Part shown: piece by piece, positions 34,755 to 44,741 of the stretch
Layout: each line of letters opens with the position of its first letter
How positions within the stretch are numbered: the stretch's first letter is position 1
Source: CAWDMN01 sp963803155
Lineage (GTDB): Bacteria > Acidobacteriota > Terriglobia > Versatilivoradales > Versatilivoraceae
Direction: 5' to 3'
NCBI GenBank assembly: GCA_963803155.1
Contig: CAWDMN010000067.1
Coordinates: 19,544-83,543, forward strand
DNA: 64,000 nt
Program-made: the position numbers and the translations under genes
The notes under the pieces: generated by a model
The model's input: the letters and a program-made list of their open reading frames with translations, nothing else
What the model was told of the DNA's origin: nothing
The model's database searches: none

Positions 34755-35993
34755 TCATGATGAAGATCGATTGACATCGATCGGCAGTCTGTCATCAGCG
34801 CCAGGGCCAAAGTGCTTCAACATTACGATGGGATCATTTTGGCTCGGATTGGCAATCGTCACGCCTTCCTTTGCCGCAGCTTCCGAGACAAAAAATTCAT
34901 CGGTCGTCAACTGTCCGTAGCGGATCAAAGACGGGGTTTCGATATTCCAAACACCCATGGCCCCATGTCCCTGGAGCATATACATTCCATAGGCGCCCCC
35001 ATCCTTGATCGTGACGCTACGACCGGGATAGACCGTAAGCCGTTTGGCGCTGAAATCCCGGGAGAGGTAACAGATCCAATGCTCTTCGTACCCTTCCACC
35101 CGCATCTCGCCGAGATCGCGAACAGGCACCGGGTCCATGAAATGTTTCTCTTTGAATCTTGGATCGATATTCTGTTCCCAGTCGATCACTTCCACCAGAT
35201 AATCAAAATTGCCGACTTCCTCTTTAGGAGTATCTTTCCAGAGCAATTCTTCGGGAAGGACCTGATGGTGGGAGACTGACTCATACATGGCAAACACATC
35301 GGAAGCCTTCTGCGGCTCATAAGTGCAGAGACTCCCGGGCGCATGCAATACCCCAGGAGGGACATTCCATCCGGTTCCCGGCGTAAGCGCATAGGCAACG
35401 GAAAAGTCAGTGAGACGGTTGTCGCCGGTCGTGAACGCGCGCAGGGCCTCGCGAACTTGTGCTTTCGTCACTCCCGGCTGCAGGCCAAAGAAGGTATAAG
35501 GGAAATCCCCGCCATAATTGTTCACTTGGGGGGCAAAGTAATAGGCTTCCGGTTTGCCCAAGGCGCTCACCCGCGCGGCATGAGCATCATCGTGGTGAAT
35601 GTGAAAGGGCAGCGCCGCTTTGTTATCGAAAAACTTCGAATACATGGGCCAGGCGTGATAGGCATCCCATAGTTTTTGGCCAATCAACTGGCCTTGCAGC
35701 TCCTCCACTGCCTCCCGCAGCAGCACCAAATCCCGCCGTCCGCCTTCTTCAACTACGATATGACTCAACCCTTCATTTTTACTGGTCAACGGCCCATTAT
35801 CGGCGGGCGTAGTGGAGGAGAACCAGCGCTCATCGATTCCGCCCCGGTTGGCGCCCAACGCATAGTAATCGTCCGGATGAAGTTTAATGCGCCGCCCTGG
35901 AACACAGAACACGCGGGGCACCCAGGTCGGCGTCAGCCGGACGATGCCCTTCCCTTGATTTAAAGCCCGTTCCGCAATGGATTTTGCATTCAT
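34755..35993 (-). CDS. Mannose-6-phosphate isomerase-like cupin protein
   Basis: 412 residues from the ATG at 35993, with GAGGAGA just upstream. Residues 110-140 hold a phosphomannose-isomerase-like metal site (AALPFHIHHDDAHAARVS), then GWNVPPGVLHAPGSLCTYEPQKASDVFAMYE and a C-terminal cupin (KRLTVYPGRSVTIKDGGAYGMYMLQGHGAMGVWN...FFVSEAAAKEGVTIANPS). Family: class I mannose-6-phosphate isomerases and relatives that interconvert aldose and ketose. The surrounding dehydrogenases and epimerases fit an isomerisation step in a sugar pathway. Confidence 0.82.
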   Translation of the reverse strand: MNAKSIAERALNQGKGIVRLTPTWVPRVFCVPGRRIKLHPDDYYALGANRGGIDERWFSSTTPADNGPLTSKNEGLSHIVVEEGGRRDLVLLREAVEELQGQLIGQKLWDAYHAWPMYSKFFDNKAALPFHIHHDDAHAARVSALGKPEAYYFAPQVNNYGGDFPYTFFGLQPGVTKAQVREALRAFTTGDNRLTDFSVAYALTPGTGWNVPPGVLHAPGSLCTYEPQKASDVFAMYESVSHHQVLPEELLWKDTPKEEVGNFDYLVEVIDWEQNIDPRFKEKHFMDPVPVRDLGEMRVEGYEEHWICYLSRDFSAKRLTVYPGRSVTIKDGGAYGMYMLQGHGAMGVWNIETPSLIRYGQLTTDEFFVSEAAAKEGVTIANPSQNDPIVMLKHFGPGADDRLPIDVNRSSS

Positions 35994-36140
35994 TGTCTTC
36001 TCCTCATTCCCGCATTTATTCAAAATTCTCCGTCATTACTCAAGCCCCGGCACTTTTTCTTCGGCTTCTCCAAAAATTGAACCGCATGGTTTTGTACCGC
36101 CGCTATGATCACTCACTGGCAAGAGGGCAGGATAAGCAAA

Positions 36141-36167
36141 GTGACCACTCGCTAGCGCTTCGTGCTG
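36141..36167. repeat. Dispersed repeat word GCT.GCGCTTCG.GCTG
   Basis: GTGACCACTCGCTAGCGCTT followed by CGTGCTG differs from 33003-33029 at few positions. It lies in the 280-base gap between the isomerase-like gene and the HEAT/DUF1080 gene. Confidence 0.45.
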
Positions 36168-36273
36168 GCGATTTTGCCTAGCTGCCGCATTCAACATTAC
36201 AAGCGTGAAGTGTCAACGAGCGATCAGCTTAGCTTCACGTGCATTGGATTGCCATCCCCGGGGGGTTCCATCT

Positions 36274-39200
36274 TTATTTGGAATCAGTCTCCAAATGACG
36301 GACTTCCATTTTCTGAATCATGACTTTCATGCCCTTGAATTCATCGCCCGGATGGACCTGGATGCCGAACTTGCCTTTGCGATAGCTGGGTTCCCGGCAT
36401 TCGCCGACCAGGACGCCGTTGAGCCATAGTTTCAGGTTGTCTCCCCGCGCGCGCACACAGGCTTCATTCCAGCCATCCCGGTATTCAAGTGCTTCATTCA
36501 GATTGACGGTTAAAAACATTTTTCCCGGCATATATAAGGTCCCGCTATAACCCACCGGTTGCTTCCACTTCAGGACATCGAACTGATATCCTTTGTCATT
36601 ATCGGCACGGAACCAAAATCCGCTATTGGCCGGCCAGGCGATCCGGTAAACCACGCGGAGTTCGAAATCGCCCCATTCATTTTCCGTAAAAAGATCGCCG
36701 CCTTTGCCATCGGTCTGAGTCCCCACCAGAAGCCCTTCCTCCACGGAAAAAATGGCGTCGCCGATTTTGCGCCACCCCGTGAGATCATGGCCATTGAATA
36801 GCTGCACCCAACCTGCCGCCGACCCCGAGTAAATTTGATCCGATTGTATTTTCTCTTGGTAAGCGGCATCGAACCGCACGCCATCAAGCGGGTCCCCGTT
36901 GGGTTTGTGCAATTTCACACTGAACTTCCAGGGCCCTCCAGTTTGCACAATCTTCAGCATCAACAGATTCCAGCCCTGTTTCAGGGCAACGCTTGTCCGA
37001 TTTTCCACGAAGGCGGAGTGACCCGGGACGTTGTGCAAATGGACAATTACCTGGTTCAGCCAAATTTTTACTGGATCATCGGTTCCGATTTCCAGGATGG
37101 CGTCCCGCGGCGTTTCACTGTAAATCCAAGTGCGTGCATAAGCCACACGCAACTGGGCTTCGCCTAAATGATTGGCCAGGTCAAGCATCCATGGATCTCT
37201 GCTGCCTCCGCTGAATGGCAATTCCTGCCATTGCACGCTCGAATCGTCTTTTTCGGGCGGAAACACTACCTCGAATAATCGCAATCCCTCGCCACCCATT
37301 CGGGAATAGGGACCGGCCACTTGCCAAGACATGAGGTAATCTCCAGTCTGCTCAACAATGCGAATCAATTCGGCCGCCTGTTGCCGCACTTCATCATTTT
37401 GGGTTTCCCCCCAAAGCCTATGGGCGGCTTCCCTGGCGGCTGATGGGGCAGAGCCCATCACACTGTGCGAGATTTTCATCATGGACAACTCAGCCTCCGG
37501 CTTGACCTGCGGATCGCTCAAATAAGGCCCCACCAAGGCAAGAGCGCCAGCATCCGCCACTTCGGCTAGTCCCGCGAGAATATTCTTTTTGTCTTCGGGA
37601 CTCTGAGCCCCATCGAGCAGGGCCTGATATCGGGCCAGGATTTGCGAGGGAAGACCATCTCCCCGCCGCAGCATCTTTACACAACCGCGTGAAATCGATG
37701 CTTTTTTCGCCGGACTTGCCGCCAAGCGCCATTCGCCCAACAACAGGTCGATCGCGCGGGCATCCGGCCAGTCGATAAGAGCATTTAGCGCGGTCTCCTT
37801 AATCTCAGCCGTTTTCGAGCCCAGGGCCGCCCGCAGAGCCTCCAGCGATTTCCAGTCGGCAATGCCACCCAACACTCGCAACAGGGAACTCTGCACCGTT
37901 GTCTCCCGAGCCCCATTCAGCGTGTTTAACACCGCATCGGCTTGGGTGCCTGGCGGCGATATCTTTCGAGCCAGCCGAACGGCCGCTAATTCCACCTCCG
38001 TCCTCCCCTCCTCGCCTTTCAAACTGGTAAGAAGATCGAGGACTGCCGGAAGTTGATCCGCGGTCCCCAAACTCCCGAGCGCCTTGTAAGCCTCCGTCCG
38101 AACGAGGGGATCGCTCCCCCGCGCTTCCTGGAACAAGGCATCCACTGCGTCCGTTGCTCTTCGCGTTACCAATATATCAATTATCGAGGTCCGCGAGTCC
38201 GCCGGAGCAACCTTCAAACATTCCAGGAGTTCCGAATTGATTTCTTCGCCACGAAGCCGTTCCAGGCTGCCCATTGCCTCTTTCTTTACCGCTTTGGGAG
38301 TGGCTTTGGATAAATAGGCGCTGAGCGGCTTCACACAGGAAGCATCTCCAGCTTTGCCCAGCGCTCTCAGAGAAGCCAACTTCACCTCTTGATTGGAACT
38401 CTCCAACGCGTTCAAAAGGGCGGGAAGCACTTTCTTGGATTCACAATCAGCCAAAGCGCCAATCATCGGCACTTGGGCTTCCGCGGATATTCGGGGCAGC
38501 ATCGAAGCAAACCGGAGCGCGGCATCGGGATCCCTCAGCTGAGGAATGGAGGCGATGGCCGTGAACATAAAGACCGGATCGTTGCTCTCGATGGCGCGGG
38601 CCAGCCGTCCGGCTGCCTCATTGGGCGAGGTTTTCAAAAGGCCCAAGAATGCCCCCTGGCGCACTGGGACTGGCCATGGAGTTTTCTGCAACTCATTATA
38701 GATTTTCAGCGCCGTGTCTTTCCGGTTGTTGCGCAAGGATCGTTCGGCCGCGGTCAATGAGGCCGCCGCCGCGATTGCCTGCATTGGACCCGGCGCGGTT
38801 TTGCGAAACTGCTCCAGCGCCAGCACTGCCTCGGCCGTGCCGATTCGGCCCAAAGCAGCGGCCGCGGCTCCAACGATTTCCGCGTCCGGATCCTTGAGCA
38901 ATTTGATCAGATCCGGCGCCGACTCCTTCTCCTCTCGAAAGCCAAGGGAGTTGATGATTCCGATCTTAATTAGCGCTTTGGTTTTGGGAAGGGCCTCACG
39001 CAACGCCTGTCCAGCCTGCGGGAACGGCATCGGTTCCAGCGCATAGCGGGCCATATGAGAAAGGTCCGGATCGGTCAATATAGCCGCCAATGCCGGGATA
39101 CTGGCGGGAGTTCCAATGACCTGGAGTTCCCGGCAAGCTTTGTCTTTCTCTGGATCGAGGCGCCACTCTTGAGAATCTGGATGTAGCGGGCTTCCCGGTT

Positions 39201-39278
39201 CATATTCTCTTTGTCGGCCGCCGCGGGAAGGGATTCCATAAAGAACAGCAGGAATATGCCAGCCACAAAAACATTCAT
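36274..39278 (-). CDS. Secreted HEAT-repeat protein with C-terminal DUF1080 (3-keto-disaccharide hydrolase-like) domain; one apparent frameshift
   Basis: About 1000 residues. The true start is the ATG at 39278 (MNVFVAGIFLLFFMESLPAAA, signal peptide). The open frame as read starts elsewhere because one base is missing near 39147: here CCAGAGAAAG, in the inverted copy CCAAGAGAAAG, which restores the frame. Residues about 45-640 are HEAT repeats (SIPALAAILTDPDLSHMARYAL; SAPDLIKLLKDPDAEIVGAAAAALGRIG). Residues 650-800 form a beta-rich module (YLMSWQVAGPYSR ... LNQVIVHLHNVPGHSAF). Residues 815-1000 are DUF1080 (WVQLFNGHDLTGWRKIGDAIFSVEEGLLVG, FELRVVYRIAWPANSGFWFRAD, GKFGIQVHPGDEFKGMKVMIQKMEVR). 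DUF1080 members cleave 3-keto-glycosides, which fits the Gfo/Idh genes around it. Confidence 0.85.
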
Positions 39279-39365
39279 CGTATACCTGGTAGTACAACCC
39301 ATAATGTATCCCTCATTTCAATTCCATAGATCAAATGTACTTGCGATTTGAACGGCGGGTTTGAA

Positions 39366-40655
39366 CTACAGACGCCAGGGCTGCCGGTAAGGACGGGAAC
39401 ACAAACGTTTAGCTTCCTCATCGCCGATAAACTCTTCTTTGGCCGGATCCCATTTCACGGGCCTGCCCGAACCAGCGCAAATGTTGGCGACGTGGCAGGC
39501 CATAATGGAGTGATGAGCCACATCCGCCGTGGCAATGGGCTGACGGCGCGATTTGACGCAATCAAGGAATTCGCGAACATGATTGTCGGCGGGGTAGCCT
39601 CCCAGGAATTTTCTTTCCTGAAGCAAGGAGGCCGGGTGAACTTCAATTTCACCGGAATCACCGGTTTCCACCCATCCTTCCTCTCCCTCAAATCGCACGG
39701 GACAGGTCCCAAAGCGCAATCCTGTTCGGATGACCAGCCGAGTTCCATTGGCATAGCGCGCGGCAATATCGAAATTCTCGTTCATGATTTCATACTCGAT
39801 GGGGGAAGTAGCGTCGGCATCGTTAGCCCATTGGCACAAATCCACGGTATGGCTTCCCCACTCGTTGATGGCGGCGCCGGAGAAATCCCCTTGGTCACTC
39901 CAAAACCCGCGCGTGTAAATCTTTGAGTTATAAGGCCGCCAAGGAGCCGGGCCCAACCACATGTCCCAATCCATCACTTCCCGGGCAGGCTGAGGTTCGG
40001 CGGGAAGAGGCGTAAATTGGACGACATTGGCCAGGCCGCTCGCTTTTTCCGCTTGAAGCTCGCGCAGCTTGCCCAGCTTGCCCGACCGTGCCAGGTTCAC
40101 TGCAAACACGAAGTTGCCAATATTTCGCCGTTGCATCCCGCATTGGAACACTCTGGAGAACCGCCGAACTGTCTCGGCCACCACCCGGCTTTCGGCGATG
40201 CTGACGCTCAACGGTTTTTCGCAATAGATGTCCTTCCCGGCCCGCGCAGCCAGAATGGACGCCATGGAATGCCAATTGTCTCCGGTGGCAATGACCACGG
40301 CATCGATATCAGGCCGAGCGAGCAATTCGCGTAAATCTATATAGGCCTTGCAGTCGCTGTTGCCGTACTTTCCGTCTACCTGAGCTTTGGCGCCAGCGCG
40401 CCGGTTTCCCTGGACATCGCAGACCGCCACCATCTGCACATCCGGATTCCACATGAAGGCACCGGCGACATAACTTCCCCGGCCTCCAAAACCAATGGCT
40501 CCCATGACAATGCGGTCACTCGCTGGCAACCGGCCACCTCTTCCCAAGGCCGATGAGGCAATGATGGAGGGGGCGGCCAATAGCCCTCCAGCCCCGCACA
40601 GGGTTTGTTTGAGGAATGAGCGGCGATTCTGCATTCCACTTTTCATTTTCATCAT
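39366..40655 (-). CDS. Tat-exported Gfo/Idh/MocA-family oxidoreductase
   Basis: 429 residues with AGGAAGGA upstream of the ATG. Twin-arginine signal MQNRRSFLKQTLCGAGGLLAAPSIIASSALG, Rossmann motif IVMGAIGFGGRGSYVAG, EKP motif DIYCEKPLSVSIAESR, NEWGSHTVDLCQWANDAD (catalytic His region), ending RLCSRPYRQPWRL. This is the planctomycete/acidobacterial type of periplasmic glycoside oxidoreductase often paired with DUF1080 proteins. The next gene in the same direction, 87 bases away, is exactly such a protein. Proposed reaction: oxidation of a glycoside at C3 before cleavage (inference). Confidence 0.9.
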   Translation of the reverse strand: MMKMKSGMQNRRSFLKQTLCGAGGLLAAPSIIASSALGRGGRLPASDRIVMGAIGFGGRGSYVAGAFMWNPDVQMVAVCDVQGNRRAGAKAQVDGKYGNSDCKAYIDLRELLARPDIDAVVIATGDNWHSMASILAARAGKDIYCEKPLSVSIAESRVVAETVRRFSRVFQCGMQRRNIGNFVFAVNLARSGKLGKLRELQAEKASGLANVVQFTPLPAEPQPAREVMDWDMWLGPAPWRPYNSKIYTRGFWSDQGDFSGAAINEWGSHTVDLCQWANDADATSPIEYEIMNENFDIAARYANGTRLVIRTGLRFGTCPVRFEGEEGWVETGDSGEIEVHPASLLQERKFLGGYPADNHVREFLDCVKSRRQPIATADVAHHSIMACHVANICAGSGRPVKWDPAKEEFIGDEEAKRLCSRPYRQPWRL

Positions 40656-40921
40656 GGCATGAATCCTTCCTGAGCCAGCCCAAATCCGCTTTGCTGTGCT
40701 GGCAGAGCTATATTCAATTCAAAGGTGAGATGCTTGGGCCGAAGTGCTGAAGCGGCAACTACAGAAATAAAAGAATCTGGAGGTTTATGCTAGCACAATC
40801 CCACGCAAGATTGAGAGAGTTTCGTGAAGGATTTTTTGGTGCGATTCCGCTTAAATAGCGGGAATAATTGGCAGCTGAAAATGCAGAGCCGTATGAGAGT
40901 AATTCCAAGGATCGTGGCCCG

Positions 40922-41017
40922 AGGGGAGGGCGAGCCTCCTGCACAGGCGGACTTCGCCGGCGAGCCTTTGTGCGAGCGGGACAGAATGCGGCTCGGCGGG
41001 GGCCTCGGTCTCCCGGC
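40922..41017. repeat. Dispersed GAGGCTCCCGCCGAGCC repeat, copy 3 (reverse orientation)
   Basis: GAGGGGAGGGCGAGCCTCC at one end and GCGGCTCGGCGGGGGCCTCG near the other, with ACTTCGCCGGCGAGCC inside; the reverse complement matches 28720-28817. It lies between the oxidoreductase start and the histidine kinase stop. The mirror copy is at about 59866-59962. Confidence 0.7.
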
Positions 41018-41040
41018 TGATTTAGACTAAAGACGCAGAA

Positions 41041-43599
41041 TCAGGATTTCGTAGTTTGGGTAAGGTGTTTCTGAACCTGTTCCATGAGATCATTGATGCG
41101 GATCGGTTTTGCGACATAGCCATCCATACCGGCTTCCAGGCAGCGTTCGCAATCTCCTCTCATGGCATTGGCAGTCAAGGCGATAATTGGGGTATGTTTC
41201 CCCTGCTTTTTGTCCCTCTCCCTGATAAGCGCGGTGGTTTGGAATCCGTCCATCTCCGGCATCTGCACATCCATGAGAATGGCATCAAAATTTTCATACC
41301 CAGGCTGTTCCAGAATCGCAAGGGCTTCATGACCGTTGTCGGCAACTACCACCGAGTGCCCATGTTTTTCCAGCAGGGAAACCACCAGTCGCTGATTGAC
41401 CCGATTGTCTTCCGCCAGCAGCAATTTCAGATTTTGGTGGGCAACCGGAAAAGGCCTGGCCACCCGGTCTCTCTCTGCCGTTGCCAGGGCCTGTTTGTCC
41501 AACGTCCGCAGAATGGCATTGAGCAATTCTGAGGGAGTGACGGGCTTGACCAGCTGAGCCGCCACTTTTAGTTCACGGCAGCGGACCGCATCGTTGAGCT
41601 GGCTGTCTGAAGTCGACATTATTATCGTATGCCCCGCGAGCTCCGGATTTTCCGCCAATTGTTGGGCCAGTCCAAACCCGTCCCCCTCTGGCATGTGACG
41701 ATCCAAAAGAACGAGGGGGAAAGGCTTTCCCGCCCGGCGCGCCTGTTCCAGAATCGACAGAGCGGAACTTGCGGACTCTACCGCTTCAGGGGCCATGTGC
41801 CAATTGACTAAAATCTCCGTCAGTATCCGGCGGCTGGTGGAATTATCGTCCACCACCAAAACGGGCAGGCCATCCAATCCCGCCACGTCTCTAACCTGTT
41901 TTTTCCCCAAAGCCTCCTCTCCGAATCCAAAGAGGGCCGTGAAATGAAAGGTGCTCCCTTGGCCGGGCAGACTCTCCACCCAGAGACGGCCTTCCATCAA
42001 TCCCACCAAGCGGGAGGAGATGGCCAAACCCAACCCCGTACCGCCGAATTTGCGGGTAATCGAGCGATCCACTTGCGTGAAAGCTTCGAAGATCGATTGC
42101 TGTTTCTCAAAAGGAATTCCCAGTCCCGTGTCAGATATGCTGAAGTGAAGCCGAATCTTTTCCTCCGTCCGCATCTCCTCATCCACGTTTACCAGGATCT
42201 CTCCCTCTCCGGTAAACTTGATGGCGTTGCCCACCAGATTGATAAGAATTTGTCGAAGACGGCCGGGATCTCCTTCCAAAGACGCAGGCACTTCCTCGGC
42301 CACTCGGCAGGCTAATTCCAATCCTTTCTTATGGGCCCGAAGTGCCAGGAATTTCAGGGTCTCTCCCACCACCTCACGAGGATCGAATTTCAGAATCTCC
42401 AAATCCAACTTTCCCGCTTCAATTTTCGAAAAATCCAAAATGCCGTTGATGATTTGGAGCAGACTGTCCGCCGAGACCTTTAACATCGTCAAGTATTCCC
42501 TTTGCTCCTTGGTCAACTCAGTGTCGAGCGCCAGTTCCGCCATCCCAAGAATCCCATTCATGGGGGTCCGAATCTCATGGCTCATGTTGGCCAGAAATTC
42601 ACTTTTGGCCCGATTGGCGGCTTCGGCTGCTTCTTTGGCTTTTCCCAGACTCTTTTCGCTGCGACGGAGACGATATTGAGTGACAAAGAACCTCCCGCTA
42701 AAGCAGGCAAAGGACGCCACCACAATAACAGAAGCGAGAGTAACGTGCTGCTGGGCAATCTGGGCCGACATGGAAAGGATAAGGAAAGGATAAAGGAGGG
42801 GAAAAAATTGTTGCAGGTCCACGCTCTGACGGTGGACAGACAAATTGGACTCAGATCTTAATTCTTTTGGAACTGTCCAAGTGACGGCAATCACAAAAGG
42901 TATGGAAATGATGCTGCTCCAGACCAAGTCGAACCATTGCCCGGCGATATAGGTATTGCCAGTGTATGTGTAGAAGGCATCGGCCATTCCTCCCAAAAAA
43001 AGAAAGATCAGCATACGCCCAAATAGTCCTCGGACTTCCTTCGATCTCGAGAGGAAAGCCTGCAGAAAGTAGGATCCAACCAGAACCGCGTCATAGACCA
43101 ATGCCCGGTCCAGTGTGGCATTGATATGTTTTGTATTACCAAGAGAGGGAAGGTACGAAAAATAAAGGTAGCCCGCCAGCCAAAAAAGGAGTGTCTGCGC
43201 AAAATCCAGGAGATGGATCCGATCAAAATGGTGGTACTCATGCTCAGGGTCCAGAAAAAGGGCCATTCCCATGGGGACCGAGGAAAACACAAACATGAGG
43301 TCCGAAAAAACTTGAAGAGCAGCTGGACGGATGGAAAAAAAGTAAGAAAGGAAATCACTGGACTGGGCCAAACTCCAAGCAATAAAACTAAAGGCCATCA
43401 GGTACCAGAAGTACCTTCCAAGAGGATTGGATCGGTTGGCAACCCGCAGCGAAGCCGTCACGCATAAAACGCCAATCACCAATTGAATTAAGCAAGATAA
43501 GATAGGACCAGGAGGTCTGGCTCCTATCCAGCCCAGGACCACTGCATGCACGATCAACAGATAAACAACGGCGAACGCTGGCTTTCGCAACAAAGACAT
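41041..43599 (-). CDS. Membrane-bound hybrid histidine kinase with two receiver domains
   Basis: 852 residues. Residues 1-305 carry about nine or ten hydrophobic segments (a 7TM/MASE-like sensor; exact family not identified). A short coiled coil (310-335) leads into HisKA with the phospho-acceptor His341 in ANMSHEIRTPMNGI. The HATPase domain shows N (LINLVGNAIKFT), G1 (ISDTGLGIPFEK), F (IFEAFTQVD) and G2 (GGTGLGLAIS). REC1 (579-700) has Asp633 in LLDRHMPEGD and Lys685. REC2 (724-845) has Asp777 in LMDVQMPEMDG. There is no HPt domain or output regulator next to it, so partners are elsewhere. AGGTAGGA precedes the ATG. Divergent from the PPC-domain gene. Confidence 0.93.
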   Translation of the reverse strand: MSLLRKPAFAVVYLLIVHAVVLGWIGARPPGPILSCLIQLVIGVLCVTASLRVANRSNPLGRYFWYLMAFSFIAWSLAQSSDFLSYFFSIRPAALQVFSDLMFVFSSVPMGMALFLDPEHEYHHFDRIHLLDFAQTLLFWLAGYLYFSYLPSLGNTKHINATLDRALVYDAVLVGSYFLQAFLSRSKEVRGLFGRMLIFLFLGGMADAFYTYTGNTYIAGQWFDLVWSSIISIPFVIAVTWTVPKELRSESNLSVHRQSVDLQQFFPLLYPFLILSMSAQIAQQHVTLASVIVVASFACFSGRFFVTQYRLRRSEKSLGKAKEAAEAANRAKSEFLANMSHEIRTPMNGILGMAELALDTELTKEQREYLTMLKVSADSLLQIINGILDFSKIEAGKLDLEILKFDPREVVGETLKFLALRAHKKGLELACRVAEEVPASLEGDPGRLRQILINLVGNAIKFTGEGEILVNVDEEMRTEEKIRLHFSISDTGLGIPFEKQQSIFEAFTQVDRSITRKFGGTGLGLAISSRLVGLMEGRLWVESLPGQGSTFHFTALFGFGEEALGKKQVRDVAGLDGLPVLVVDDNSTSRRILTEILVNWHMAPEAVESASSALSILEQARRAGKPFPLVLLDRHMPEGDGFGLAQQLAENPELAGHTIIMSTSDSQLNDAVRCRELKVAAQLVKPVTPSELLNAILRTLDKQALATAERDRVARPFPVAHQNLKLLLAEDNRVNQRLVVSLLEKHGHSVVVADNGHEALAILEQPGYENFDAILMDVQMPEMDGFQTTALIRERDKKQGKHTPIIALTANAMRGDCERCLEAGMDGYVAKPIRINDLMEQVQKHLTQTTKS

Positions 43600-43993
43600 G
43601 CCAATAATCCTACCTTTTCGACCGTATGCAGATCCGAAAGGGGCTCAGGTTAAATAGGGATCCGCATTGCCTATTTCGTTTCCTCCACCGCAGGCCTTGA
43701 ATGCCTATGATACCTTGGCGGCAAGCGGAAAGCAGACTCGAAAAAGCAGCCTTTCACACAATATATCGGGGAAAAAAGAGAAAAGCGTTAGTTATTCCGC
43801 GAAAGAATGAGCAAGAGATGAAAAATCGGAGTTTCACTTTGAGTTCATTTTCTGGACCTATGATTTTCTTCCTATCTCTTCAATTCGTCTGGAAAAATTA
43901 ATGAGGACAATCGAAAATTAAGGCGATTATTCCACTTGACAATTCCGGTCCTGTGACGGAACCATTATCCATTCTTGATCGGGAGGTGCCGGA
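43600..43993. promoter_or_regulatory. Divergent intergenic region of histidine kinase and PPC gene
   Basis: 394 bases, AT-rich in its middle (43740-43920), no gene seen. TTGACAATTCCGGTCC at 43937 offers a possible -35 hexamer for the rightward gene, but no good -10 was found. Confidence 0.3.
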
Positions 43994-44455
43994 ATGCAAT
44001 CTGCGGAAGCTGCCTGGGGGCGAGTGTTTATTCTCCGGTTGGAGGATGGGGAAATCGTGCATGAAGCCATTGAGCAATTTGCCCGAGATCACTCCATCCG
44101 AGCTGCAGCCGTCATTTTACTTGGCGGCGCGGATGATGGCAGCAAACTAGTGGTTGGGCCGGAACGGGATCGGGATTTTCCCATCCAGCCCATGGAACTG
44201 GTTTTAAGAGGAGTGCATGAAGCAGCCGGCATGGGAACGCTCTATCCGGATGAAAGTGGAAATCCTTCCCTGCACATGCATATGGCCTGTGGACGGGAAG
44301 GATTTTCCCGGACGGGATGTGTGCGGCGCGGCGTAAAAGCTTGGCAAATCCTCGAAGGAGTGCTGTTCGAGTTGATGGGGACCGACTGTTTTCGCAAATA
44401 TGACGAACGCATCGGGTTTCGATTGCTCCATCAACCCAAGCCGGGGAAAAGCTGA
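43994..44455 (+). CDS. PPC/DUF296-domain protein
   Basis: 153 residues with GGGAGGTGCC before the ATG. PPC (plant and prokaryote conserved, DUF296) fold across the whole length: GRVFILRLEDGEIVHEAIEQFARDHSIRAAAVILLGGADDGSKLVVGP, MELVLRGVHEAAGMGTLYPDESGNPSLHMHMACGREG and WQILEGVLFELMGTDCFRKYDERIGFRLL. The HMHMACG histidines match the metal/trimer site of the family. Prokaryotic members are trimeric, sometimes DNA- or ligand-binding; function unknown. A copy with 2 residue changes is in the right arm. Confidence 0.88.
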   Translation: MQSAEAAWGRVFILRLEDGEIVHEAIEQFARDHSIRAAAVILLGGADDGSKLVVGPERDRDFPIQPMELVLRGVHEAAGMGTLYPDESGNPSLHMHMACGREGFSRTGCVRRGVKAWQILEGVLFELMGTDCFRKYDERIGFRLLHQPKPGKS

Positions 44456-44741
44456 AAGCGGCCAGCAAAGTCTCGTGCCCCCATTCATTTACGCAAATAT
44501 GATTGGCCAGTGCCCGGTATTTCCGCTAAAGCCGCGGGAAGACTCTTTTTGTCATACCGCAAATGCAGATTACAGTCCGTACCTGCGCGCATAAATTTCC
44601 CCGCGTGTCCGCACAGGCTTCGTGACTCCATGACTCGTCGCCATGGCTGCTGCTAGCTTTCTTGAACTTCCAGTCCTGATGGTTCGAGTCAATATCTTTC
44701 TTGCTACATCCGCTAGTCCTATAAGCCGCGATGAAGTCCCG

